Assembly (NCBI GenBank): GCA_963798015.1
Contig: CAWCSA010000025.1
Span: 124,001 to 188,000, forward strand
DNA from: Roseiarcus sp963798015
GTDB lineage: Bacteria > Pseudomonadota > Alphaproteobacteria > Rhizobiales > Beijerinckiaceae
Length of the DNA stretch: 64,000 bases
Reading direction: 5' to 3'
Shown: one piece after another, positions 8,743 through 19,399 of the stretch
How positions within the stretch are numbered: position 1 is the stretch's first letter
How the letters are laid out: each line of letters starts with the position of its first letter
Position numbers and translations under genes: made by a program
Notes under the pieces: model-generated
Database searches by the model: none
Told to the model about the DNA's origin: nothing
What the model saw: only the letters and a program-made list of their open reading frames with translations

Positions 8743-9678
8743 TTATCGCCGCGACGCCCGCGCGTCGCTTTGCTGGGCCGGACGCGCCGCCCCGCGCAAC
8801 GCGCCGTCCAGCCGGGGCGGACGAACAGGCGTCGGAGCCGGTTGAGGTTCCCGCGCCTCGCTCTTCATTCCGAAAAAGTCGGCAACGTCATGCGAGCAGA
8901 TGAGCTTCACTTCGCCGAGCGCGAGGCGTGCGAGTTCACGCAAGCGCGCCTGATTGGCAAGCCGCTGCGCGCCGTCGAACTGCACCATGGACTCGAAAAA
9001 GCGCAAGCCTTTCGGCGCAGCGCCGCCCTCTGGGTCGACCTCGGAATGATGGAAATAGGCGTCGCCGCAATGGAGCAGCCAATCGTCCGCGCGCTTGACT
9101 GCGACGCCGCAATGCCCGCGCGAATGCCCCGGCAGCGGGATCAGGAGCACCTCGTCGCGCGTTCCGGAAATGGCGCGCACGGCCGAAAAGCCAAACCAGG
9201 TTTCGCCCTCTTCCTCGACCGCATACCATTTCTTGACTGAGGCGATCTGCACGGCGCGATAGCGGTTTCGCTCGATGAGGCTCGGCCGCTGCGAGGCCGC
9301 GCGAAGCTCGGCGGCGAACACGTGGACCGTGGCGTCGGGGAAATCGCAGATCCCTCCCGCGTGGTCGAGATCGAGATGAGTCGGCACGATGTGGCGGACA
9401 TCGCTTGGCCGGAAGCCCAAATCCGCGACTTGCCTCAGCGCCGTCTCAGCGACGTCGAGCCGTGGCCGCACCGCTGCGTTGAACAGGAATCCGAGTCGCC
9501 GCGGCTCATTGACATCCTCGACCCCGAGCCCGGAATCGACCAGGATCAGCCCGTCGTTTCCCTCGATCAGAAGGCAGTGACAGCACATGGGCGCGGGCGA
9601 CAGCGGCCCGCCGGAGCCGCCGAACAGCTTCCCGCCGCGCGGACAGAGAGACCCGCAATTGAGGTGATGGATGCGCAC
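8743..9678 (-). CDS. Metallo-beta-lactamase-fold hydrolase
   Basis: MBL-fold hydrolase of 311 residues. The zinc motif reads 'VPTHLDLDHAGGI', an HxDxDH form common in lactonase-like members. Later ligands are the H in 'LPLPGHSRGHCGVAV' and the D/H in 'LLHCGDAYFHHSEVD'. The start 'MRIHHLNCGSLCPRGG' resembles a subgroup annotated as N-acyl-homoserine-lactone lactonase-like. The C-terminal 50 residues are low-complexity, rich in Pro, Ala and Arg. It converges on arfB. The substrate is not deducible. Confidence 0.85.
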   Translation of the reverse strand: MRIHHLNCGSLCPRGGKLFGGSGGPLSPAPMCCHCLLIEGNDGLILVDSGLGVEDVNEPRRLGFLFNAAVRPRLDVAETALRQVADLGFRPSDVRHIVPTHLDLDHAGGICDFPDATVHVFAAELRAASQRPSLIERNRYRAVQIASVKKWYAVEEEGETWFGFSAVRAISGTRDEVLLIPLPGHSRGHCGVAVKRADDWLLHCGDAYFHHSEVDPEGGAAPKGLRFFESMVQFDGAQRLANQARLRELARLALGEVKLICSHDVADFFGMKSEAREPQPAPTPVRPPRLDGALRGAARPAQQSDARASRR

Positions 9679-10396
9679 GCGCTCGAGCTCCGACGGGTTT
9701 TAGCCTGTCACAGATCTGTCGTCCGCGTCCACCTACGGCGCCTGCCGGGTTTGTACAGTGAAGGACTGACTTGTTGACGCCAATTCCTTCGATCGCTGCC
9801 GGCGGCCTCGTGCGTTCGCGGTCGGCGAGCAGTAGACAATGTCTTGCGTAAAATCGAATTATGCATATAATAGATCTGAACTAAAGAAATCGCCCAACTC
9901 GGTCGATGAGCGCTGAAGGTTCCGAGGCAGCATGTCCGTGGTTTCACAAATTTGATTTCGGCGCACCGGTCACGGGCGCTCCGAAATCGCCGAAATTGGC
10001 TTTGAATTTTTGGGAGGCTCGCAGCGGTCGGTCAACGAAGCTGTCCGCTCCGCCCGCGCTGGGGTTCGGGCACTGAATCGAGAAAAGCGTAGAGAATGAA
10101 AATGGCGAACAAAATAGGCCTCCGCTGTGCAGCCCCTCTGGACTGTTCTTCAATGCTGCTTCGCGGGCCTCGGAACGCGGTCTTGAGAAAGGGGGCGGAG
10201 CAAAAGAAGTTGCGCAAGAGAGCACTTAAACCGCTGAAAGAACTGCCGCGCATAGACTTGTGCGCCGGGGCTGATCGGGCTCTTTCAAGCTCGGATCGAA
10301 GGACCGCGGGTCGCTCGCGCGACCGGCTTCGCGGGAGCGACATCGCGGCCAAGCGCGCATTCTGCGGGGACATCGCAATGATAAGGGACAAAGCTC
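9679..10396. other. Gene-poor stretch, no supported gene
   Basis: No open frame here shows protein-like composition or a family motif. An inverted repeat is visible: ATTTCGGCG (9955-9963) against CGCCGAAAT (9988-9996). A short AT-rich patch lies near 9845-9885. I see no tRNA or rRNA. Confidence 0.5.
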
Positions 10397-10678
10397 ATGA
10401 CAGCCGGTGAAGTGCGGATGCTCGCAACTCTGGTCAGCGAGCTCGGATCGAGAAATTTCAAGACTGCGGTCAGCGCCAACTTCGGCAACCTCGCCGATGA
10501 TTCCGAGGTCGCGCTCGATGTCGTCGCGGTGCTTTTTCCGCCAAGCGCGCCATTCGATGTCGCGGCCGGCGTCTTGCTCGAGCTTGCCGTCTATTTTGCG
10601 CCATCAATTCACTTGGCGCCCGATCCGAATCCGATCGCCGACGCGCAGACGACACGGACCCGCGGCGGTCGTGGTTGA
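10397..10678 (+). CDS. Small hypothetical protein
   Basis: 93-codon frame starting ATG with AGGGA about 8 nt upstream. The product begins 'MTAGEVRMLATLVSELGSR' and has an amphipathic, acidic middle; I recognise no family. An overlapping frame of similar length exists in +2, so coding status is uncertain. It converges on the histidine phosphatase gene with a 23-bp gap. Confidence 0.4.
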   Translation: MTAGEVRMLATLVSELGSRNFKTAVSANFGNLADDSEVALDVVAVLFPPSAPFDVAAGVLLELAVYFAPSIHLAPDPNPIADAQTTRTRGGRG

Positions 10679-10701
10679 GTTTTGTAAGTCGAAGAAGCCG
10701 C

Positions 10702-11250
10702 CTATTCGTCGAGGCCTATAGTCGTTTCAGTATCGCCCGGCATGACGAGCTCGGGAACCTGCGTAAAAGCCCAGGCGCCGGAGGCCTGAAGGTCGAGCAC
10801 CCAGATGAGGTCGTAGACGTGACCTGGCCATCTCGCCGGAACGCCCTCTGCGCTGCCACGAATGAGACCGGCAATCTCGGGGATCGCTTCGTGTTGCCAG
10901 GAAATAAGCACCGGGTCCTCGGCCTTCCTGGCTGCCGCAACCAGCTCAGGCTCCTGACCCTTGAGGAAAGTCCTGACGGGGAGATTGAGCGCCGTCGCGA
11001 GCGGCGCCAGCGTCTGCTTCGGCCGCAGACTGTCCGATCCCGAAGCGAACAGGCTCATGGGCTTCGCGAGCGGCGCTCTGGGAAGGGCGCCATCGGGGGG
11101 ATTGAACAGGCCGACCAGAGCGTTGGCCCGCTTCCATCCGATCAGGGTCAGCGCCCTGGGGTTCTCGACGCCGTTCGGCATGAGCCCGGGGCCGCCGTCG
11201 CCGTTTGGCTTCTCCGCATGGCGAATGAGCATGATCTTGGCGGCCGGCAT
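10702..11250 (-). CDS. Histidine phosphatase (phosphoglycerate mutase-like) family protein
   Basis: Branch-1-like histidine phosphatase of 182 residues. The phospho-accepting histidine is in 'IMLIRHAEKP' near the N-terminus. A second histidine lies in 'VLISWQHEAIPEI', as the family requires. The RHAEKP form is common in bacterial members without known substrate. The start was chosen at ATG 11250, with GGAG upstream and the family N-terminus immediately after; an earlier in-frame start at 11367 would add 39 unrelated residues. Confidence 0.82.
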   Translation of the reverse strand: MPAAKIMLIRHAEKPNGDGGPGLMPNGVENPRALTLIGWKRANALVGLFNPPDGALPRAPLAKPMSLFASGSDSLRPKQTLAPLATALNLPVRTFLKGQEPELVAAARKAEDPVLISWQHEAIPEIAGLIRGSAEGVPARWPGHVYDLIWVLDLQASGAWAFTQVPELVMPGDTETTIGLDE

Positions 11251-11458
11251 GTCGTTCTCCGCTCCCCCAGTTGTTGCTTCGCCACTTGCCGCTACGCGCT
11301 GCGATTGGCGCGCGATGGACGGATTGCCGAGCCAACGACAGTTAGCCGCTCGACGCCAATTGTCCAAGCCGTGCGCTCCGGACGCGCGAAAGACCGGAGT
11401 TTCGAGGGATAGCGGTTGCTATTTTGAATTCCAGCCCCGGTCAGCGGCCTCTCGCGGA

Positions 11459-12442
11459 TCAGGCCTGCGCGCTCCAGACGTAGCCGGGGCCGCCCGCCTC
11501 AAAGCACCCGGGTTCGATTTTCCGTTCGGCGAGCGCGCGCGTGAGCGCCTCGCGCGGTTCCGCCCACCCCTCGTCGCTGAGGCGAAACACGCCCCAGTGA
11601 ATGCCGATCGCGCGCCGGGCTTGCAACGCCTCGAAGATCATAATCGCCTCGTCGGGGTTGATGTGTTGCTCGGCCATGAACCAGCGCGGCGCATACGCTC
11701 CGATCGGCAGCAAAGCCAGGTCGGGGCTCCCGATGCGGCGCCGTATGGCGCCGAAGACGCTCCCGTCGCCGTAGCCGGTGTCGCCCGCGAAATAGATCAG
11801 TTCGCCGCCCGCCCGCACCGCGAAACCGCACCAAAGCGCCATGCGCCTGTCGAAGACGCCGCGCGCCGACCAGTGCCGGGCCGGAACGAAAGCGACTTCG
11901 ACATCATCGGTGATGCGACGACGATCCCACCAGTCGCCGCCGGCAAGACGCGCACGAGGGACCGATCGGCGCACAATGGCGTCGTTGCCGAGCGGCGTGA
12001 GGATGACAGGATCGTCACGCCCGACAAGGCGGCCCAGAGTGGCGATGTCGAGGTGGTCGTAGTGGTTATGGCTGAGGAGAACGACGTCGATCGGCGGCAG
12101 CTCGTCAAAGGCGATGGAAGGCGGAGAGACCCGTTTTGGACCGACAAAGGATAGAGGGCTTGCCCGCTCGGACCACACGGGGTCGGAGACGATGTTGAGC
12201 CCGCAGGTCTGGATGAGAATCGTCGCGTGGCCGACGACGGTGATGCGCGTTGCGGCGCTGCGCGCGACGGGCGTGACCAGCGCAGCCGGCGCCCGATCCG
12301 GCCAGGGCGCGGGCCGGGAGGTCCGGCGCCAACGTAGGAGATCCGCAAGACTCCGGTCGCGTGTCGGGGGCGAATTGTTGAAGAAGCGAACGCCGTCGAA
12401 ATGGTCGGTGGCGGGGCCTGAGTGGTAGCGATTGCGGGGCAT
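11459..12442 (-). CDS. MBL-fold metallohydrolase, NAPE-PLD/UlaG-like
   Basis: 327-residue zinc hydrolase of the N-acylphosphatidylethanolamine phospholipase D-like group. It begins 'MPRNRYHSGPATDHFDGVRF', a start typical of that group. Other features are 'TVVGHATILIQ', the zinc motif 'VLLSHNHYDHLD', 'YFAGDTGYGDG', and the C-terminal 'IGIHWGVFRLSDE'. It starts 16 bp after typA on the same strand and is probably co-transcribed. Whether it acts on membrane lipids is unknown. Confidence 0.88.
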   Translation of the reverse strand: MPRNRYHSGPATDHFDGVRFFNNSPPTRDRSLADLLRWRRTSRPAPWPDRAPAALVTPVARSAATRITVVGHATILIQTCGLNIVSDPVWSERASPLSFVGPKRVSPPSIAFDELPPIDVVLLSHNHYDHLDIATLGRLVGRDDPVILTPLGNDAIVRRSVPRARLAGGDWWDRRRITDDVEVAFVPARHWSARGVFDRRMALWCGFAVRAGGELIYFAGDTGYGDGSVFGAIRRRIGSPDLALLPIGAYAPRWFMAEQHINPDEAIMIFEALQARRAIGIHWGVFRLSDEGWAEPREALTRALAERKIEPGCFEAGGPGYVWSAQA

Positions 12443-12458
12443 CCGGGCCCGGTTTTTG

Positions 12459-14294
<1,836 letters not shown>

Positions 14295-14488
14295 GAGCAG
14301 GCTTTGCTTGGAAGCGGACGTTCGAACGGCGAAGCGCGTGAGCGCTGACCTCTTGAACGCGAACATGACGGGAATGCGACGCGCGCCGTATGATACCGCG
14401 CTCAGCCGACTAATTGTGCAGCGCAATACACGAAAGATCGGCAAAAGGGAAGAGGCGGCGCAGCGCGTCCAAGGACGAGGCGACGAGC

Positions 14489-14827
14489 CTAGAACCCGCC
14501 GCCTCTGAGGTGCCCGGTCCACCAGGCATGGTCGCTAGTGAAGCGCAGCAGCAGCATGATGATTCCCGCTGCGACTCCAAGGCCAAACAGCCAGCCGCCC
14601 CAGCGGACATGGGCAGGCGCGTCGGGAGTGGACGCAGGATAGCTCCGCCAAAGCGCGATCAGCCCGACGAGCAAGAGCAGATCGACGCCCATCGAGACAT
14701 AGTTCCAGGGCGTGACCGGCCAGGGTCCCCCAGGCGTAACAAGTCGCCAAAGGCAATCGGCGATGAGCAGGCAGGCGATCGCGGGCAAAGTTATCGGCGC
14801 CTTCGCGCCGGCAGCAGACTCGGCCAT
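14489..14827 (-). CDS. Small multi-pass membrane protein, unknown function
   Basis: 112 residues with three predicted membrane stretches: about residues 13-30, 'VSMGVDLLLLVGLIALW', and 'WLFGLGVAAGIIMLLLRF'. The composition is plausible for a real inner-membrane protein, but I do not recognise a family. It lies 194 bp upstream of typA on the same strand, with no clear operon link. Confidence 0.55.
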   Translation of the reverse strand: MAESAAGAKAPITLPAIACLLIADCLWRLVTPGGPWPVTPWNYVSMGVDLLLLVGLIALWRSYPASTPDAPAHVRWGGWLFGLGVAAGIIMLLLRFTSDHAWWTGHLRGGGF

Positions 14828-15089
14828 TCCTAAAAGCCCCCTAGCAAATCCGGGACGCTATCGGCCCATTGATTTTCCGGCAAATCATGGGCGGAACGCG
14901 GACGGGCCGCTCGATCTGGGGCGGCGATCGAGGGAGCCAGACTTGGCCGACTCGCCCGCCCCCTCTTAGACATCTATGGATATTGCAAGTCTCCAATCAG
15001 ACCCCATTGTCGGAAGAGGCTGAGCGGCGGGTTTCCACCGCGATACCCGGCCGTCCGGGTCGAGTATTTGGCGCTCTTTGGGGGGAGCG

Positions 15090-15905
15090 ATGAAAACGCA
15101 AATGATCGACGCGCCGAATGGCGCAATCGCCGTCCACGAGTTGGCCGGCCGAGGTCCACCCGTGGTGCTCATCCACGGCAATTCGTCATCCTCACGCGTC
15201 TTCTCGCGTCAGCTCGATGGGCCGCTTGGCGAACGCTTCCGGCTGATCGCGGTCGATCTTCCCGGCCATGGCGCGTCGGACGATGCAAAAGACCCGAGCG
15301 CCTATTCGCTTCCCGGCCATGCCCGCGCCGTTCGCGCGGTCCTGGACGCGCAGGGGATCGACGAAGCTTACTTCGTCGGGTGGAGCCTCGGCGGTCATGT
15401 CGCGCTCGAAATGGCGCCTGATCTCGGCAATCCGCGCGGCTTTGTCATTTTCGGCACGCCGCCGCTCACGTCTGGCGAGGCGATGAGCGAAGCCTTCCTG
15501 CCCAATCCGGCGATGAAAGTCACTTTCCAGGAAAGCGTCGACAGTGCCGCGGCGTCTGCTTATGTCGCCGCGTTCTTCAGACCCGGCTTCACCGATATTC
15601 CGCCCTTCTTTCTCGACGATGTTTTGCGCACGGACGGACGGGCGCGAAGCAACCTCGGGGCCAGCGTCCAGCGTGGCGAGGCCCGCGACGAAGGCGCGAT
15701 CGTGCGCGATCTCAAAGCTCCGCTCGCCGTGCTGCACGGCAGCGAAGAGCAGTTGGTTAACGGGCGCTACTTCGCATCGCTCGCCATGCCGACATTGTGG
15801 CGCGGCGCGGTGCAGCTAATTCCTGACGCGGGGCATACGCCGCAATGGGAGACGGACCAGGCTTTCAACGCGCTGATCGAAGCGTTCGTTAAGGAGACGG
15901 CCTAA
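15090..15905 (+). CDS. Alpha/beta hydrolase
   Basis: Serine hydrolase of 271 residues. The oxyanion region is 'VLIHGNSSSSRVF', the nucleophile elbow 'FVGWSLGGHVALEM', and the catalytic histidine is in 'IPDAGHTPQWE'. The acid is probably in 'LAVLHGSEEQLV'. ATG 15090 has GGGGGGAG just upstream. It stands alone between divergent and convergent neighbours. The substrate is unknown. Confidence 0.87.
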   Translation: MKTQMIDAPNGAIAVHELAGRGPPVVLIHGNSSSSRVFSRQLDGPLGERFRLIAVDLPGHGASDDAKDPSAYSLPGHARAVRAVLDAQGIDEAYFVGWSLGGHVALEMAPDLGNPRGFVIFGTPPLTSGEAMSEAFLPNPAMKVTFQESVDSAAASAYVAAFFRPGFTDIPPFFLDDVLRTDGRARSNLGASVQRGEARDEGAIVRDLKAPLAVLHGSEEQLVNGRYFASLAMPTLWRGAVQLIPDAGHTPQWETDQAFNALIEAFVKETA

Positions 15906-15947
15906 AGCAGCGGCTCGCCCAGCCGAGGCAGGCTGAGCGACCGTGGC

Positions 15948-17057
15948 TCACTTTGCGATGGGAGCGTATTTGCCGGCGGTCCAAACGTTGATGTCGTAGC
16001 TCGGGTCGAGAACGTCGCCCTTGCTGTCGAAACGGACTGGCCCCATCACGGTCTCGACTGGCTTGCCGTCTTCAAGCGCCTTGGCGATTGCCTTGGGATC
16101 GTCCGAACCAGCGCGCTTGATCCCCTCGGCGATCGCCTGGATCACGCCATAGCTGAACAGGGTGAAGCCCTCGGGGTCGAACCCTTGCGCCTTGAACTGT
16201 TCGAGCGCCTTCGCCGCGTTTGGTGAACGACGGGGATCGGTCGGGAAGGTGAACAGCGTGCCTTCGCCAGCGGGGCCGGAGATCTGCCAGAACTCGGAAG
16301 TGGCGATGCTGTCGCCCGTCATCAGGTTCAGTTTGTAGCTCTGGTCCGCCGCCTGTCGCAGCATGAGTCCGGCCTCGGTGTGATAGCCGCCGAAATAAAC
16401 GAACTCGGCGCCCGCGTTCTTCAGCTTTGTGATGACCGCGGTATAGTCCTTTTCGCCTGGATTGATGCCTTCGAACATGATCTCGGTGACGCCAGCCGCG
16501 TTTAGCTTGTCCTTCACCACCTGCGCCAAGCCTTTTCCATAAGCCGACTTGTCGTGAAGAATGGCGATCTTTTTGCCTTTGTATTTCTCGGCGATCCAGG
16601 GCGCGATGAACTCGCCCTGTTTGTCGTCGCGCGGGTACAGCCGCATGATCGTCGAATGGCCCTTTTCGGTCAGAACTGGATTCGATGACGCAGGGGACAT
16701 CATCAGAATGCCATTATCGGCATAAACGTCAGCCGCAGGGATCGACGAGCCCGAGCAGGCGTGGCCGTCAACGTATTTGATCTGCTGCCCGACGATGCGA
16801 TTGGCGATGGCGACCGCCTGCTTCGGATCGCAGGCGTCGTCCTCGATCACGATCTTGATCTTGCGGCCATTCACTCCGCCGGAATCATTGATTGCGGCGG
16901 CCGCTGTCTCGGCGCCGCGCTTCATCTGTTCGCCAATGCTGGCGACAGGTCCGGTCATCGGTCCGGCGACGGCGATGGTGATGTCCTGGGCGTTGACCGG
17001 TGCGGTCAGCGCGGCGAGCCCGAGCCCCGTCAGTGACAGAATCCATGATCCGCGCAT
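15948..17057 (-). CDS. LivK-type branched-chain amino acid/amide ABC substrate-binding protein (orphan)
   Basis: Periplasmic binding protein of the leucine/isoleucine/valine family, 369 residues. It has a Sec signal peptide ('SLTGLGLAALTAPVNA') and starts the mature part with 'QDITIAVAGPMTGPVASIGEQ', as in LivK. Conserved 'IEDDACDPKQAVAIANRIV' and 'MMSPASSNPVLTEKG' are also family-like. No permease or ATPase of the Liv type is in this window, so it either feeds a distant LivHMGF or acts as a sensor component. Confidence 0.9.
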   Translation of the reverse strand: MRGSWILSLTGLGLAALTAPVNAQDITIAVAGPMTGPVASIGEQMKRGAETAAAAINDSGGVNGRKIKIVIEDDACDPKQAVAIANRIVGQQIKYVDGHACSGSSIPAADVYADNGILMMSPASSNPVLTEKGHSTIMRLYPRDDKQGEFIAPWIAEKYKGKKIAILHDKSAYGKGLAQVVKDKLNAAGVTEIMFEGINPGEKDYTAVITKLKNAGAEFVYFGGYHTEAGLMLRQAADQSYKLNLMTGDSIATSEFWQISGPAGEGTLFTFPTDPRRSPNAAKALEQFKAQGFDPEGFTLFSYGVIQAIAEGIKRAGSDDPKAIAKALEDGKPVETVMGPVRFDSKGDVLDPSYDINVWTAGKYAPIAK

Positions 17058-17247
17058 GTTGACCTCTCACGTATCTCGCGTTTCCTCCGCGATCGGCCCT
17101 ATTGGGTTGGGTGCTCGCGGCGCCTCAATTTTAATCTTTGGCCAAGCCGATATCCGGGAAGGGCGACGATGGCAACCGCCACGACCTTTCTGCGCCCCGC
17201 ATCCTGCGGACGCTCAGGGCGAGAAAAGCAACGAGCCAGTTAAGAGC

Positions 17248-18276
17248 TCACCGCTCGGTGAGCTTGAGTTCGATGCGCCTGTTGCGGGCGCGCGATTCTT
17301 CGTCGGTCCCCTGGTCGAGCGGCTGGAATTCGCCGAAACCGGCGGCGGCCAGGCGGTCGGGCTCGACCCCCTTGCTGATCAGATATTGCACCACCGCGAC
17401 GGCCCGTGCGGCTGACAGTTCCCAGTTCGACTTGTAGGGGCCGTTGCCGGTGATCGGGGTGTTGTCGGTATGTCCGTCGACTCTGAGGATCCAGGGAATG
17501 TCGGGTGGAATCTCGCGCTCGAGGTCGACCACGGCGGCTGCGAGCGTGTCGAGGGACTGGTGGCCGGCCGGGCTTATGTCCGCCTTGCCGACATCGAATA
17601 GCACTGACGATTGGAACACGAACCGATCGCCCACCACCCGGACATCGGGCCGGGCGCCGAGGATCTGCCGCAGGCGGCCGAAAAAGTCGGAGCGATATCG
17701 ATTGAGCTCCTGAACCTTCTGCGCCAGCGCGACGTTCAGCCGCTGGCCAAGGTCGGCGATCTTCGATTGCGATTCCTTGTTCGCCGACTCTGTTGCGGCG
17801 AGCGCATCCTCGATCGCGGCGAGCTGCTTGCGGAGCGCGGCGATCTGCTGGTTGAGCACATCAACCTGGGCCAGAGCCTGAGCCGATATCTGCTTCTGCT
17901 GATCCAGGACGACGGCTGCCGCTGAGGCTTGGCCACTGGCGGCGTCGGCATCGACCACGCCCCGCGATGCGGCGTCCTTGAGCTGCTTCTGCTCCCGCTG
18001 GGCGGAGTCGAGGGTGGCGGTAAGAGTCGATAACTTGCTTTCGTCGACGCCTTTCTGGGTGCGCTCGAGCGCCAGCAGATTGGTCAATTCCTCGATCTGC
18101 CGATTGAGCCTGACGAGCGCCTCGTCCTTGCCCGTAACCTCACGCGAGAGGAAGAACTGGGCCAGCATGAACACCGACAGCAAAAAAATGATCACCAGCA
18201 GCATTGTCGACAAGGCGTCGACGAAGCCCGGCCAATAGTTCACCGGCTCGTATCGGCGTCCGCGCGACAGCGCCAT
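17248..18276 (-). CDS. OmpA/MotB-like peptidoglycan-binding protein
   Basis: 342 residues: one N-terminal membrane helix ('LSTMLLVIIFLLSVFMLAQF', about 21-40), a long Gln/Ala-rich coiled coil (about 50-190), and a C-terminal OmpA domain. The OmpA domain shows 'FQSSVLFDVGKADISPAG' and 'RVDGHTDNTPI', which bind peptidoglycan. The single helix followed by an OmpA domain is the MotB plan. It lies 41 bp after a MotA/ExbB-like gene and likely forms a proton-driven stator-like complex with it. Flagellar genes are absent nearby, so a role in envelope energetics is more likely than motility (inference). Confidence 0.85.
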   Translation of the reverse strand: MALSRGRRYEPVNYWPGFVDALSTMLLVIIFLLSVFMLAQFFLSREVTGKDEALVRLNRQIEELTNLLALERTQKGVDESKLSTLTATLDSAQREQKQLKDAASRGVVDADAASGQASAAAVVLDQQKQISAQALAQVDVLNQQIAALRKQLAAIEDALAATESANKESQSKIADLGQRLNVALAQKVQELNRYRSDFFGRLRQILGARPDVRVVGDRFVFQSSVLFDVGKADISPAGHQSLDTLAAAVVDLEREIPPDIPWILRVDGHTDNTPITGNGPYKSNWELSAARAVAVVQYLISKGVEPDRLAAAGFGEFQPLDQGTDEESRARNRRIELKLTER

Positions 18277-18317
18277 GATCTAGCTCCCGAACCTCTCGCC
18301 GCCCTCACATCCGCGCT

Positions 18318-19265
18318 TCATCGAGCGCCCAGCTCGTCCAACAGGCGGCGCAAGAGCTTTCCAATATCCTCCTGCTGCGTCGCCTGCGCGTCGACCCAAT
18401 CGCGAATTTGCTGCTGCTCGGTGCGCATGTGGCTAACCAGAGCCTGAATGCCCTCGGCAAGCGTCGCAATCGCCTTGGAGTCGCGCTGATACTCAATCGC
18501 GGGCTGCGCGCCTTGGGCGATGATTGGCGCGTCAGAAATCGCCTCGGCAACTGGCGTCGTCTGGACGTGGCTCGCGAGAAACTCCTCGAATTCGGAATAA
18601 AATCGATTCTGCGCCTGGCCGGCCTGGAGATCGAGAAAGCCGAGAATCAACGAACTCGCGAGGCCGAACAGCGAGGACGTGAACGACACGCTCATGCCAG
18701 CGATCGGGGCGGACAATCCCTGCTTGAGATCGTCGAACATGGTCGTGTTGTTAACACCGGTCTTCATGCTGTCGATGACGCCGGCAATCGAGTGGACCGT
18801 CTCCAACAGACCCCAAAACGTGCCAAGGAGCCCCAGGAAGACCAAAAGCCCAACCAGATAGCGGCTGAGCTCGCGGCCCTCGTCGAGCCTTGTCGCAATC
18901 GAATCGAGGATCGCGCGGGTGGTGATCGTCGACAAGCCGCGCGCGCCCGCGCCTGCGTTGAGCATCACCGCCATCGGCGCGAGCAATATGGGGGCCGGCG
19001 GGGCGCCGTCGGTCACAGCGCCGGTCAACGAGTTGACCCAGTGTATTTCGCGGAACAGCCGGATAACTTGCCGGAAGGTGAACAGCGCGCCGATCGCCAG
19101 CACGCCCAGGATCAAGCCGTTCAAACCAGGATTGGCGCTGAAGGCGATCGCGATCTGCTGATAGAGGATGAGGACGACGAAGCCGACCAGGGCTAAGAAC
19201 GCCGCCATCCCCACCAGGAAAATGCGCGGCGAGGTCAGCAGGCGGATATCCGGATCTTGCGCCAT
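18318..19265 (-). CDS. MotA/TolQ/ExbB-like proton-channel protein
   Basis: 315-residue membrane protein with an N-terminal helix pair ('IFLVGMAAFLALVGFVVLIL', 'GLILGVLAIGALFTF') and the MotA/ExbB core: 'YLVGLLVFLGLLGTFWGLL' and 'GMSVSFTSSLFGLASSLILGF'. The GLLGTFWGL motif is the family hallmark. A C-terminal helical tail follows. With the downstream OmpA-like partner it forms a 5:2-type stator pair by analogy. The pair is widespread in alphaproteobacteria, often misnamed as flagellar. Confidence 0.85.
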   Translation of the reverse strand: MAQDPDIRLLTSPRIFLVGMAAFLALVGFVVLILYQQIAIAFSANPGLNGLILGVLAIGALFTFRQVIRLFREIHWVNSLTGAVTDGAPPAPILLAPMAVMLNAGAGARGLSTITTRAILDSIATRLDEGRELSRYLVGLLVFLGLLGTFWGLLETVHSIAGVIDSMKTGVNNTTMFDDLKQGLSAPIAGMSVSFTSSLFGLASSLILGFLDLQAGQAQNRFYSEFEEFLASHVQTTPVAEAISDAPIIAQGAQPAIEYQRDSKAIATLAEGIQALVSHMRTEQQQIRDWVDAQATQQEDIGKLLRRLLDELGAR

Positions 19266-19399
19266 GGATTGCCGAATCGACCCCTAAACACAACGCGGAC
19301 GTTTTCGCTCTCATACCATAACGATTGAACCGGCAAAGCAAAGCGGCGAGAACATAGTGGAGTTCGGGTCGCCGCCTCGCCTTAAACGCGCATGATAGG

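Noticed and set aside
9708..9947. Frame with 'RRWTRTTDL' suggesting a tRNA on one strand
   Set aside because: I could not fold a cloverleaf on either strand between 9680 and 9960.
17248..19265. MotA/OmpA-like pair as ZorAB of a Zorya anti-phage system
   Set aside because: No ZorC, ZorD or ZorE-like gene is adjacent; the neighbours are a LivK protein and asd. The pair is a common alphaproteobacterial housekeeping set.
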